In this document: positions 45,597 through 57,564 of the stretch, piece by piece
Layout: every line of letters starts with the position of its first letter
Numbering within the stretch: position 1 is the stretch's first letter
NCBI GenBank assembly: GCA_949130495.1
Contig: OX422208.1
Span: forward strand, 395,458,561 to 395,522,560
Direction of reading: 5' to 3'
From: Sambucus nigra
Lineage: Eukaryota; Streptophyta; Magnoliopsida; Dipsacales; Adoxaceae
Length of the DNA: 64,000 nucleotides
Translations under genes and position numbers: made by a program
Notes under the pieces: model-generated
The model's input: only the letters and a program-made list of their open reading frames with translations
Databases searched by the model: none
What the model was told of the DNA's origin: nothing

Positions 45597-46430
45597 CTTA
45601 GGATGGTCCTTCTTCCAATGCCCTTTATTTCGACAAAAGGCGCATTCATCTTTGATATGAATTTTCTAACCTAAAGTTGGTACACTACCTCTTGATTTTG
45701 ATCGAAATCGTTTACGGCCACCCATCTTATTGTCATCAATTCTACCATGAACTATCACGACTTTTGATGTTGAGTCTTTATAAATATTCTAATCCTTGTT
45801 ACGTACCTCACTGTACATCAAGGTATTAGAGACTTTATAATATTTAATTTCTTCTTTATCATACAGCAATGTGGTAATGAGATGTTCATATGAATCAAGT
45901 AGAGAGTTTAGTAGTAACGATGTTTTATCCTCATCATCAGTTTTAAGATCCAAATTTTGCAAACTAGAAAGAATTATGTTTAAATTATGCAAATTCTCAG
46001 ACTTAGCAATACTTTCTTTGTACAAGAATCGGAAGAGCTTATTCTTTCAATAGAATCAATTTTTGATGCTCTGGTCATGTATTTGTCCTCTAGTTATTTT
46101 CAAAGTGTCTTTGTCGAGCTCTCGTTCATATAACGATACTTTTTATCCTTCGCAAGATAAAACCAAATTTCTCCACAAGCCTTACAATTTATCTTGTCCC
46201 AATCATCACCCTTTATATATACAAGTTTATCCTCAAGAGAAATTTCCAACTCTTTTTGGATGAAAACATCCATAACTTCACATGGTCACATATTGAAGTT
46301 GTTTGCGCATCAAACTTTTTCATGTCAAACTTTGTGCTCGTCATTTTTTTCAATGATCACTAGCACAAGACCAGAAACAAATTATCGGGAAAAAAATACG
46401 AAAAAAAATCTACCAAAATAAATTTTGCAA
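45597..46430 (-). pseudogene. gag of the Tork-type element
   Basis: The 46025-45789 segment (NLNIILSSLQNLDLKTDDED, then SLLDSYEHLITTLLYDKEEI) matches the UBN2-type gag of Copia elements. The zinc knuckle near 45610-45655 reads CAFCRNKGHWKKDH, so the last cysteine of CX2CX4HX4C is H. N-terminal parts are visible up to about 46430 in broken frames. Confidence 0.85.
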
Positions 46431-46493
46431 AAAAATCCAATTTGAATTTTTGTTTTCAAAAAAAAATCACACGCCTAGATCGGAAGGACCTAA

Positions 46494-46505
46494 ACTCTGA
46501 TACTA
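46494..46505 (-). promoter_or_regulatory. Primer binding site of the Tork-type element (two changes)
   Basis: The minus strand reads TAGTATCAGAGT against the standard TGGTATCAGAGC. It is three bases from the LTR end. Confidence 0.85.
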
Positions 46506-46508
46506 ATT

Positions 46509-47020
46509 TGTTGTTCGGAATCATATCAACAAATAATATAGAGGGGGATAGTGACTCCAAATAATAATATTGCACATGCACAAGTATTTATGGAGTAGAA
46601 AACATACACACACAAAGACATAATATTTGCATAGTTTACCATATTGGCTACATCCACGGGCGGTTCGAGATCAATGCATAATTTCATACGGATTACAAAA
46701 GAGGGATCTCATAAGTACACTCATAAATGAAAAATACAATGTATTTTCTACTAAGAAATTGTACACTTCAAATGACCTCTCTTTGAAATTCTTCACACTT
46801 AGTGGTGGACTGATGATTTGCTCCATCCATTTATTTGCTAATTATAGGGAAACAATTTCACCACTCAAGGTGTGAACAAATGACAAAAATGATCTTCAAA
46901 GTAGACTATCTTGTGTCAAACCAACAAGAGTTAAGTGACATTAAAATAAAACCTATAAGAACTTTGTGGGTTTTGTGGGGTAGTGTAAAACCATTAAATG
47001 GTGATGGTGAGTCACATAAT

Positions 47021-47022
<2 letters not shown>
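46509..47022 (-). repeat. 5' LTR of the Tork-type element
   Basis: Aligns with 41851-42361 over its whole length, from TGTTGTTCGG to GTCACATAATCC. The last bases (AACA in the other copy) are missing and (TA)n begins at once. Divergence from the other LTR is clearly greater than in the two other LTR pairs. Confidence 0.9.

Positions 47023-47089
<67 letters not shown>
47023..47089. repeat. (TA)n microsatellite, 67 bp
   Basis: An uninterrupted TA run starts exactly where the Tork-type LTR loses its terminal bases. Confidence 0.97.
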
Positions 47090-47091
<2 letters not shown>

Positions 47092-48336
47092 TTAGTCATT
47101 GCATTCAAAATGATTTTGACATTTTGTAATTTTGGATGATGACTGACGCGTCGGGTGACATAGTTTTAGTATGGTTATGAAAATCCCTCAACCCACCTCC
47201 CGGTAGAAAATGGTCATTTCCCTAACTTTTCAAAATCCCATCAAGGCTCATCTATGCACCTTTCATAAACCCATAAATCAAATCGCGCATATATATAATT
47301 GCACTGTCTGGAAAATGGCTAAACACATAAAACCTAGGCGCACATAAAGTCAAATACACAATATGTCTATTTTGACTTATAGTGCGAAGAAAAAGTGAAT
47401 ATATAAAGTTAAATACACAATATGTTAAACGAATTAAGTGGGTACCTGATACTTCGGAGTTGGAACGTCAAATTGGAGTTGTTTGCATTGCAATAACCAT
47501 GTATTGACAGAAACAACACTGAATCCTACATAACTAAATGATATATGTTACAAGGAACTCAAAACACATTTACGGTAAGATGAAAAATTAACAAAAAGGC
47601 AGAGAGGAGAGGGTGGGTTACAATTATTTAGTCTTGCTTTTAAAAATACACTTTTAATCAATCACAAGTCATTGTTTTTTTTTTAGTTGTTGGTGTTATT
47701 TTAATAAATATGGGATACATTTCATGCTCTGCGAAAATGAAGAACGGAGCTTAGAGGCGATTATGTTAGGTTTTTGGGTGGTTATGAGGCATTTTTTTAG
47801 TGATTATAGCGCTTAGTACAATTTAAAAAATATATGGGATGGGACCCCACTAAATATTTGAAATGGGACTAAAGCCTAAATCTTTATATGTTGCATAGGC
47901 GAGGTGGTTATTGTTTAGTTTGAAATTTGGTTCGATATGCATGATTGAAAGGGTCCCACTCAAGGTGTCTTCCAATGACACGCGGACACGTGTCCCATAT
48001 AAAAAATTAAATCTTTGTATACCTATCATTTTTCTTGTTTATAGATAACTGAATGAACGTGGGGTTTAGTGGGTTTTATATTTTTAAACACTTTGAAACC
48101 TTGAAACTACCGGAGGACACGTGTGTACATCGAGAGTGAGTTGTTAAGGTGGTATTCAAACAAAAAGGAAAATTCAGAGAAAAAGGGATTGAGGGTTTGG
48201 ATACATCAAAGCAAAACTCCTACATTCTATATATAATAAGATATTAATTTTAAAAAAAAAAACAAGAGAATCAAGAAAAAAAAATATATGACAATTGGTG
48301 TCCAAGGGACATACCCGTTCTTATACGATTAAGTAT

Positions 48337-48388
<52 letters not shown>

Positions 48389-49189
48389 TTAGTGTTCTTT
48401 ATTATATGACATGTATAGATAGAAAATAATTTATTGAGTAAATATTTTTGAATGACATTCATTTAATTACACATGACAAGACGTGTTTGAAAAGTCTTAT
48501 TTATGTGACATGTAAAATTTTATGGCATAACTCTCTATTTCAATTCTTATGGCCTTACCGCTAATTATATAATAATGAAAGTCACTATGTACATATCTAT
48601 TTTATAAAGATTAAAAAAAACTCATTGTTTGCGTAATTCTTATATCGTGGCGTTGTGATGGCATTCAATGATATTGTGACACTCTTTTAGTGATTCTATA
48701 GTGTTGTGCATTCATGTGATAGTCACATGCGTGATTATGTGCATACGTAACACATGTTGAACTTCGGTCACATCTTTGGTGATGTATTTATTTGCATGGC
48801 TTTAAAGTGGAACTATAAGCGTACTAACGTACGTGATAACATAAGGGTAATGTGTGTGATTATATGTATATGTACTACTACAATTTTAGTGTCATCAACT
48901 CTTATATATTATCTCGTTTCTGGTATTATTTCATTAAAGTCCAACAAGTGAAATATAACGACACGATTATTTATTTATTTATTTATGTATTGTGCACTAA
49001 TTTAAATGATATTATCATTATTGGCTAACTTGATATAGTTAGCAAATAAAATGTGATGTCATAATATTGGTGATTTATAATTAATGCATTGTAACTTAAA
49101 TTAAATTCTGAGTGTCAAACATTGCATTTCATGAAGTATTGTATTATTTTTCAAATCATAATATAATTACAGACTTTGTTGTAATCATA
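47090..49189. other. AT-rich DNA without a recognised gene
   Basis: No coding signal. A (GT)n microsatellite stands at 48335-48387. Confidence 0.55.
48335..48387. repeat. (GT)n microsatellite
   Basis: About 50 bases of GT dinucleotides with one early interruption (TATGTGTATG). Confidence 0.95.
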
Positions 49190-51578
49190 TTATAGTTAAG
49201 GAATTGAGGATAAACTAAGACAACTGTCTTAGAGGGGGATATGAAGTCAATCCCCGACTAATATAGTGGAAGAAGGGTAATGAACCACCAATAGAGACTT
49301 CAAGCATATACCTTATGCAGATACTAAAAGAAGTATATTAAAAGGTTCAAAGGCAATGTTGTGTGTGTGACGAACTTGGACTTTGTACTTAAGACTTGTT
49401 TATCTTCTAACTTGGGCCATAACAACATTAATATAATGGCACATAGTTTTTGTCCATGAGTCATTCAATTACACATAAATTTGTGACTAGAAATGATTAA
49501 TTGAAATTTTCACGCTCTATAAAGGAAATATAAATCCTTAGAAAAGAATGGGATTGTGTATATAAGTAGTGGAGTGTGTCACTCTTTGAGATAAAATAAG
49601 GCCTTTGCTAGCACTGGTGGGGGAAGCATTGACTTTCATAATTTATATTCTCAATAAGCTACCCCGAAATACCTTATGGGTTATAATAAAAGTCTAGAAC
49701 CTTCTTGTGAATTCTTAGAAATGTGGAGGTGGTTTGCTAAGAAAATGGTTCATATCACAAATAGAAACAAGACCACTGAAGTGTAATTAATAGTCATTAG
49801 TTGTGTAAATGGATGTGTTATCCTATAATATTTTAACAATGCATTTGTGTTGAGAGGTGTATACACTTAATTCACTGGATGGCATGGATGCTTAGGTACT
49901 TAATTCAACTTTCAAGATTTGGAAAATGATTTAGCGTGTACATGAATCTTCAAGAGAAAAATAATGGATCAAAGGTTCTAAGTAAAAATTAGTCGTTGGG
50001 TATGTTTATGGATACCAAAGTAAGTGATAATTGAAAGAATATTGGTTCTCGAATGGATAGTTTAGCATACCTGAGAAGTTACTATTTGGAAATCCTCTAA
50101 ACAAATGCGTGCACTAGATTTATCGTGAAATTTGGATGTATTACAAGAAAGAAACACAATGACTTCAAAATTATAAAACATGATATTACTAGTTAATTGT
50201 TCTAATGCCCCTATTGTGATAGTTAATCATCAACTGAAAGGGTATAGAAAAAGTCATAACTTATTATGTTGTATACATATTATCATAAATATATCGCTTT
50301 TTATTACAATGATAACATTAGGCCTAATGAAAAAAAATATAAATGCAAATCTGTTGATCTGAGGGTAAGTAAAGTTCATCGAGTGAAATGGTTGAAATCC
50401 TTTTGATTTAATCAAGAGTCACCACGGTGCCAACCCAACATAGTTGTCAAGAGATCCCAAGATCTAGGTTAAAATGGAAAACCGGTTTGTGACTCAGTTA
50501 GCACTGAGGAGATATCTACTCATTTCCATGATGAGACAGTGCACATCTACCACGATAATCAGGTTAAGTTATGTTTTTTATGATCTCTATAGGTTGGATA
50601 TGTCCAAGTGGGATATTTACAGGATACTCTTCATAGATATCACCTATGTGAGTGTGAATGAGTCATTTCTGTGAAAATTGAGAAGGCTGTAATTCTATAA
50701 AGCAATCATAGAACCAAGTGGTATTCAAGGTCAAACCGAACACAAACGTGAGAACTAAATTATGTAGAGAAAGAGTTGTATGGTATCTATTGTGTTGGTT
50801 TACACAAATGGCTTAAAGTTCAAGCATCACGTCCATTTCTTAGCCAAGTCGATCTGATTAATTCAAACTAGGGTAAGTTCCAGGCCAAAAGCTACTTATC
50901 ACGATATAGTTATTTCTCTTCTATATTCTCTCAAATGTCTGCCAATATATGTGTTTATCACTTTATTGCCCTTTTGTATGTAATTTTCAATCATGTGGGA
51001 GATTGTTGAAAATGATGTTATTATTTTAATCCTTTTAGTTGAGTAAAAATAATATTTAAAATTATTTTTATAAATATTTTGAGTAGACACGATGGTGTTT
51101 GTAAAGTTGTCATAACATTTTATAAGGGTCGTGACCATTCGAAAAATATGTGACTATTCACGAAAGGGTGTGTCTATTCGAAAATAGCGTCTACATTTCT
51201 ATATATAGACCACACCTCCTTCATTCTAAAAAATCTTTTAATGAGTCGAATATGTCATTTTTTTTTCTCTTTTTGAGTTAGTCCATGAGAGAGTACAACA
51301 TAGAACTTGGATTCATCAAAACTTTATACATTGAAAGTGTCATTTCTATAAAGATGAAAATGTCATTCTATCTTGGGAGACGAACATTCATCATACCTTG
51401 GACACCATTGAGGGGACGAATCTGTCTTATAAAAATTGTGTGAAACACAAGGCTCGACATCAATTTTCTTCGTATGATTTGTAAGTTTGTGTGATAATTT
51501 TTATTATTGTTTAAAATCTCCTTCATATATATATATCATAATTGATTCCCTAAAAACACAAAATCACATCTTTTAACA
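49190..51578 (+). mobile_element. 3' half of a non-coding Copia-like (LARD-type) element
   Basis: A polypurine tract (CATGTGGGAGAT) followed by TGTTGAAAATGATG (51004) marks the start of a 3' LTR. Upstream, non-coding blocks such as CTGTCTTAGAGGGGGATATGA (about 49222), GATCTGAGGGTAAG (about 50355), AGTTAGCACTGAGGAGATAT and CACGATAATCAGGTTAAGTTATG (both 50490-50580) resemble a conserved non-coding internal region I recall from several plant genomes. No pol motif is present. No 5' LTR or primer binding site was found upstream. Confidence 0.5.
51004..51578 (+). repeat. 3' LTR of the non-coding Copia-like element
   Basis: Begins TGTTGAAAATG directly after the polypurine tract; the proposed end is TTTTAACA at 51578. 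A TATATATAGACC stretch (about 51200-51212) may be the TATA region. The end is uncertain because no second copy is available. Confidence 0.5.
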
Positions 51579-52555
51579 CTTCTAAGGTTTCTTATGGGGT
51601 TACATGGTAACCTTGTATAAAAATAAATGAACTTTATATAGAGAGTATAGATGTGCTCTTGATCAGTATTTTTTTTCCCTCAATGAAATGCGCATCAACA
51701 CTCATCACTTTAGTTCTTAGAATGTTCCATAATTTGGTCAACATTCCACTTGGCATTTTCCATTACTACGACTTTGCAGATCTCCTTCAAATTGCCATCT
51801 ATATATGTACTTAAGAAAAAAGATTATCAATATTTCCATACGGTTCTAAATGCAGATCGCATAATGTAGACTCTGCTTCAATCACATCTATACACGGTGA
51901 TTTCTAATTTTCTACATTTACAACCTACAAAAGCCTTGAAGTTCATCAATTATGTTCACCAAGACCATCTCTCGTGCATTTTGCATAATGAAATATGCAA
52001 AACATAAGCTTTAGATGATTATGCATAAAGGCAAAAAATTTGCATATTAAGCAAAACATTTGTCATTTTATACTTCTTTTTTGTATGTTTTTATCGGTAG
52101 TGCGACAGTTCCATTAGGTATCCCGCAACACTTAAAAGTGTTGCAGGGCACGACAGTCCCACCTACTATCCTGCAATACTAAAAGTGTTGCATGTATTCA
52201 AAAGTCCTTTGTCACTTGGATTGAAGTGCCGGGGGACTTTGCAAAATGCCTTATCCATTGAGAGCAAACAAGCTGATTATATGCAAGGAAAAATGCTAAA
52301 GATTACCTAAATCATTAACTCCACCTAAAGTCCGACTACTGTAGTACTCCTTGTACACATACATGTTAGTACTTATACGATAAGATACAACAACAAAAGG
52401 GTGTCGGGTGTTTGAATCACAAGTAGCATTGCATCGGTTCGTATCCATATCGATCGTGTCGTTTTAGTCCCTCTCCTTTAAAAGGCAAACAAAATTTTAT
52501 TTTGTTTGTTGGATTCCTACTTTATATGTCTATTTTTATCTAATATTCTTGTAAC
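51579..52555. other. Intergenic DNA; one short perfect hairpin
   Basis: No gene recognised. 52125-52144 reads GCAACACTTAAAAGTGTTGC, a 9-bp perfect stem with a 2-base centre. The phrase GCAATACTAAAAGTGTTGCA recurs about 45 bp on. Confidence 0.5.
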
Positions 52556-52938
52556 GAGGCAGGTGTGCACACCAAGTATGTATACTTGTTGGCGCAAACC
52601 TATATTTTTAAAATATTAAAAAAATACTTTTGAATTGAATTTTTTATGTGATATTTAAACATTTCAAGGGACCCAAATGAAAAAATCAGGTCAAAAAAAC
52701 TTTTTTTTTTCTATTTTAAAAAATTCAAGCAAACTCTTGTAGCTTTTAAAATGCTTTCAAAGTTGCGAAAGTTTGACCGATTTTTTTTAAAATAGTAAAA
52801 AAAGTTTTTTTTTAGGGTTTTTCTTATGTTGGTTCCTTGAAATGTTAAATACCACAAAAAAAATTCAACTCAAAAATAATTTGTTTACTATGTTAAAAAA
52901 CCGGCGTGCAAACTTGGGTGTGCACAGGAACCTGACTC
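52556..52938. mobile_element. Fold-back element with inverted repeats nearly its full length
   Basis: The left arm from 52556 (GAGGCAGGTGTGCACACCAAG) and the right arm ending 52938 are complementary over about 180 bp. The reverse complement of the right arm opens GAGTCAGGTTCCTGTGCAC, then shares TTGAATTTTTT-TGTG-TATTTAA and CATTTCAAGG-ACC with the left. The flanks TTCTTGTAA and TTTTTGTAA look like a 9-bp duplication with one change, which would suit a Mutator-type MITE. Transcripts would fold into a long hairpin. Confidence 0.8.
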
Positions 52939-54008
52939 TTTTTGTAATAATCATACCTTTTTTGCGCAAAGGCAAACTTCGTATTTTTATATGATATAAT
53001 CACGTCATAAGATTGGTTTTAGACTATAATGAGTTTTATTATTTAAAATGTGTTATTTATATATTTATATTTTAGGTTTTACTCTGATCGCACAATACAA
53101 TAGTGTATATGCGATAGAGGATTTTTATACACAATGCAAAAGGTATCCTTTCTTCCAAAAAATGTAAGAGAAAAATATTAATACAACAAAATGAAGACTC
53201 GATGGATTTATCCCATTGTTTGTAATAATGGGATGTAGTCTAACATACATATCCAAAATGTACATGTCTAACTGACTAAGTTCACTCCAAGAAGTAAACA
53301 AATCACCTATCAGTTTACAACAAACACATCTATCTATATGATGATGATAAAAATATTTACATAGAGATACAGAAAACTTATGAGACTTGGCAGCAGAAAC
53401 AGAGCTCAAATGGGAGTATCTGAAGTGGAAGCCCTAGGATGCTTGCACCCCTGCTCTGGTGCTAGATTTTCAAAAGCAGCTCTCTTTAATCTCAACTACA
53501 AATGGAAATGTTACGAGAAGCAGATGGGGAAAACTCTCTCTTTGTTAGGTTGAAGAGAGGGGGGGGATATTTTTAAGCATGTGTAATTTAAAATGAACTC
53601 TAACTTTTTCTTCGACACACTGAGAGAAGTGTCAAAATTATATTTTTCGATTCTGAAGATATCACTGTCAAGTCAGTTTTAACAAAGGTCAATTACATAT
53701 AATGAAACAACTGCTAAGTGATAAAACAAACATCACTTCCAATAAATAATTACTTGGTCATCAACAACAATCCCGAATACACTCTCTCCCTTACAAACAA
53801 GCACATACACGGGCACAAAATGTTGTTATACATGTAATGTAATCAGGGGAGACGGACACAACCCAAGCATGTCGGCATCAGCATCTCTCAAAGAGCAGGG
53901 TATATATATCATAAAAAAATTATTCTTACAAAGCCCAAATTTTCCCATACTAATCGCCTATTTTGCAACCTCAATCTTAAATTTATCACTCATGGCTTAG
54001 GAGGCCGA
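52939..54008. other. Intergenic DNA with one possible stray exon
   Basis: No repeat structure was recognised. See the possible exon at 53409-53499 on the minus strand. Confidence 0.4.
53409..53499 (-). other. Possible terminal exon of an unknown host gene, or its remnant
   Basis: On the minus strand a pyrimidine-rich TTTCCATTTGTAG resembles an acceptor site. A frame of about 30 codons follows (EIKRAAFENLAPEQG, then CKHPRASTSDTPI and a stop). This part is richer in GC and in charged residues than the surrounding AT-rich DNA. The gene is not recognised and no upstream exon was found. It may be chance. Confidence 0.2.
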
Positions 54009-54017
54009 CTTAGGACC

Positions 54018-54904
54018 TATGTTGCATCGATACTTCAAAAATTACAGAATGGAGAATCAGATTCGAATACGGCTCCAAAACTTCAAATCCGTATCAGTTA
54101 GCCAAATTGACACTTTTGACTTTCGAATACTGCTTAGATACGTCCCAATACGTGAGGGATACTTTGGAGGTCATATTGCATTTTTTTAAATGGGGGTCAG
54201 TTTGTAATCTTTAAACAGTTAAAACCACTAAGCCATATAAGTGTAAACGAGTCAAAATCCATACAGTAAGTTATAATTTGAAAAAAGGAAAAGTGCCTAA
54301 GTAAGTTATAATAAGATAAAATGAAAAGACCCTATCTCTGGAATGGAATCTTCTTGATCGCACATGAATTTCATCCTTATCTCTCGCCTCTCTTGGAACT
54401 AATGTTATTTTTAACTATTATATCTTTCTCTATCTATCTATTTGTGTTCCTGTTTTTTTTTTGTTGTTGTTGTTGTTGTTTTTCCAATTATTTCAACTGA
54501 GTGTATTCTATATTGTATCACAAACTCTCTCTCTATGTTCCTTTTTTGTAAAATTTATTGCAAGTTTGCAACCAAGTACTGTTTTTTTCTAAACTAGTAT
54601 AATTTTCTTGGTTAATCCTTTGTTCTTATCATATTCAGAGAATGAATGTAAAGTTAGTAGTCATCCATCAATTGTAATTAACAACTTAATTATAAATTAT
54701 AACTATCATAATTAACAAATTATGTTCGTGTGTATGCTAATGCTAAAATTGTCATATTTCTTATAAAAATATATATAATTATATTACTTATATATAAAAT
54801 TTTATTATCATATCCTTGTCGTATTCGAACTCTATTTTTTCAGATTTATCATATCGCCGTATCATATCGTATCCAAACTTGTACTACGTATCCGTGCAAC
54901 ATGG
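54018..54904. mobile_element. TIR DNA element with 9-bp target duplication
   Basis: The left end reads TATGTTGCATCGATAC. The right end, reverse-complemented, reads CCATGTTGCACGGATAC. The flanks CTTAGGACC (54009-54017) and CCTAGGACC (54905-54913) differ at one base. Length 887 bp, with no transposase. A 9-bp duplication suits the Mutator superfamily; hAT (8 bp) is the alternative. A (TTG)n run lies inside near 54460-54480. Confidence 0.8.
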
Positions 54905-54913
54905 CCTAGGACC

Positions 54914-55634
54914 CAAGGCATTCATCACATGAGATTCAGATTAAAGTCTGGCCAGGAAAAAAAAATGAATGGAGGGGGGGGGCGATAATGAACATAAATT
55001 TGAAGATGCCTTCCCAAACACGTCATCTTGATCAATGACCAGATATGGTACATATGTATTGCCACTTTTTAGATGGCTCACTTACTACACGGGCCAAAAA
55101 TAAACATATATACCTATTTACATTTTTTTTCTTCTTACTTGATCTCCTGTTTCTCCGGTGTCGGTCATACTACTTTTTAAGGATTTTTAAACTTTTAATA
55201 CACCTCCACAATTGGCCCGTTTCAATTGTGTACCTTTTACTAATTAACTTTGGGTTTGATACCTTTCCCTTTCCCCTTGGACAACTGTTAGGCTTAATGG
55301 TCATGATGTACCTTGCACCTGACCCTTGAAAAAAATTATTTAAAAAAGTTGGAAATTATGAAATAGAAAATCAGGAAAATGAAAAAAATCAAGGAAAAAA
55401 AATACAAAATGGGAAAAGGTTCAAAAATAAATAAATAAAGGAAGCCTCGTCTCGACCTCCCACCCCCCACCGCCGCCCCAATTCACCTCCCATGCTCATC
55501 AAATTCCAAGTAAAAAAATGAAATCAAAATCCAAACCTGAAATTTGAAACCATTTTCTAATAATAAATTACAGTTTGTGTGTGTGTGTGTGCAGAGAGAG
55601 AGAGTCAGGGTTGGGGGTTGGCGAGGCGGGGGGG
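54914..55634. other. Intergenic DNA without a recognised gene
   Basis: Contains a G-run near 54975, a C-rich stretch (55460-55490) and a (GT)n(GA)n microsatellite (about 55575-55602). Confidence 0.5.
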
Positions 55635-56015
55635 TAGGCCTGTAAATGGATCGAATTCAAACCGGATCGAGCAAATTCAAATTCATAATCGTTTATGTTA
55701 AACGGATTCGGATCCGATCCGATTATCGGTCAAATTATCCGTTAGGGTTTCAAATTCATATCCGTTTATGTTAAATGGATTCAGATCTGATCCGATTATC
55801 AGCCAAATTATTTTTTATTTTTTTAATAATAATTTTCATTAAAAAGAAATAAATAATGATATGTCAAAATATATACTTTTGACCACTTGATTTGCAACAT
55901 TTTAATTTTCAACTCTTAGGAGTTGTGTGTGTGTATCTTTTTCCTTTTATATGAGGGAGATTTTTTTTATATAATATTATAATTATTATAATATATATTT
56001 AAAATACCATTAAAT

Positions 56016-56068
<53 letters not shown>

Positions 56069-56214
56069 TGGATCGGATTATTAACGGATCGGAGTATATG
56101 AATCCAAATCCACTCCATTTAATAAACGGGTAATCGGGAATCGAATTTTAGGCATGATCCATATCTGTTTAAATGGATCGGATTCGGATAAAATTCGATC
56201 CATTTACAAGCTTA
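55635..56214. mobile_element. hAT-like MITE with 23-bp inverted termini
   Basis: The left end reads TAGGCCTGTAAATGGATCG. The right end, reverse-complemented, reads TAAGCTTGTAAATGGATCG, and both continue AATT. The interior holds repeated GGATCGGATTCGGATCC words on both arms and an (AT)n run (about 56020-56062). The target duplication is unclear because the left flank is a G-run. It is similar in plan to the hAT MITE at 24635. Confidence 0.75.
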
Positions 56215-56368
56215 GTGAGGGCTCTAATGGGGGTTGGGGTGGGAGGCTGGAAGAGGGTGGGACGAGGGTGAGAGTGAGAGAGGGAGGGATAGTTGCGGAT
56301 GATGGTTCTTCATGTTTGTTTGTTTTCTAAATTTCATCTTCTTTTTTTTCACTTCTCATTTTTTATTT

Positions 56369-57564
56369 GGGAAAAATGCTAATTTAAGCCTGAAGTTTGG
56401 GATGATTTTCAATTTTAGACCCGAAGTTTGAAAAGTTTCAATGTTAACCTAGAAGTACATTTAGTGTTGTAATTTAGGCCACTGTTATCATTCCATTTCA
56501 AAAGCAAACGAAACATTACACCTAACACAAATCAATTGTTTTAACTTGCCACGTCTTCACTACGTGGCAAAGGAAGAGGACCATTGTGCACATTTGGTTT
56601 GACACGCAACATATCATTGATTTTCTTAGGGAAAATCAGAGGTCACCTCATTTTTGTCATTTTTTACCTCTTTCTCACTTTTGTTGTGAGAGCAAAGTTA
56701 GGGTTTCTCCAAAGGTTTAATAAAAAATGTGCATTGACATACGTTATTTTCGGTCACCAGAGATGCCAGAACCCCATTATGGTAAGTTTTTTGGAATTTC
56801 TAAGGTTTCTTTACTCCAAAACGTTCACACATACATTTATTCTCAGTTTTGTGCAAATATATCCAAATTTAGGTATGATTTTTGGGCAATTGTTTTGCAA
56901 ATATACGTTTTTTCATACGTTTCTTCACTTCAAGTTGAAACCCTAACAAAAAACCTATTTGTAAAACATTTTAGTCATACATGTTCATCTTTTGCACTGA
57001 TTACATCTTGCATGTTAATCCTGTGCGAAAATGTCACTCATATTTTACTTGGTTATGTGTCTATTCCATAGTTAAACCACAACTCCCAAACCTCCTTCTA
57101 GGGTTACTGTCCATGAGGTAACTCATAAATCTCCTGCCAAGGTTACCGTTCATCCATGAGGTTCAAACATACGGATTTTTACCAAAAAAAAAATCATTCC
57201 CCGTCCATGAATATGTGTCTCTCCTGCTTTGTTAGAAGAAGGTGACATTTTAACAACAGTTTCAATGGGGGAGAAAGAAAGTCGGAGAAGACAAGGTGTT
57301 GGAAGGAAGTTTTATAACTAGTTGGGGGTTACATTTGGCGTACATCCTTTTTTTTTACCGCCAGATGAAGTATATAAGGTTGGTTGACTGACTTAAAGCC
57401 ATGTGTACAAGCCCGGTCAGAATTTTATTTTTTTTAAACAGAAAGATAACGGTGGCCTAAATTGCAACACTAAATGTACTTCTTGGGTAACAATGCAACT
57501 TTTCAAATTCCAAGTCTAAAATTGAAAATCACATCAAACTTTATAGTTAAATTTGCATCTTTCC
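56369..57564. mobile_element. Non-autonomous element with about 120-bp terminal inverted repeats (MULE-like)
   Basis: 56369-56489 and 57445-57564 are inverted copies sharing GATTTTCAATTTTAGAC, TTTGAAAAGTT, GAAGTACATTTAGTGTTG, AATTTAGGCCAC and GTTATC. Terminal repeats of this length are typical of Mutator-like elements. I could not settle the 9-bp duplication. The 950-bp interior has no MULE transposase motif. Confidence 0.8.

Larger units (their letters stand above)
41851..47022 (-). mobile_element. Copia element of the Tork type, minus strand, near full length but inactive
   Basis: On the minus strand the order is 5' LTR (46509-47022), primer binding site, gag, protease, integrase, reverse transcriptase, RNase H, polypurine tract and 3' LTR (41851-42361). 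Integrase before reverse transcriptase is the Copia order. Protein motifs (a WILDSGCSYHM protease and a KFCEHCIMG zinc region) fit the Tork branch. Every domain has stops or shifts. The outermost four bases of the 5' LTR and the right target duplication are replaced by a (TA)n tract. Confidence 0.92.

Noticed and set aside
48335..48387. Minus-strand ORF with a Thr-His repeat
   Set aside because: It is the translation of the (GT)n microsatellite.
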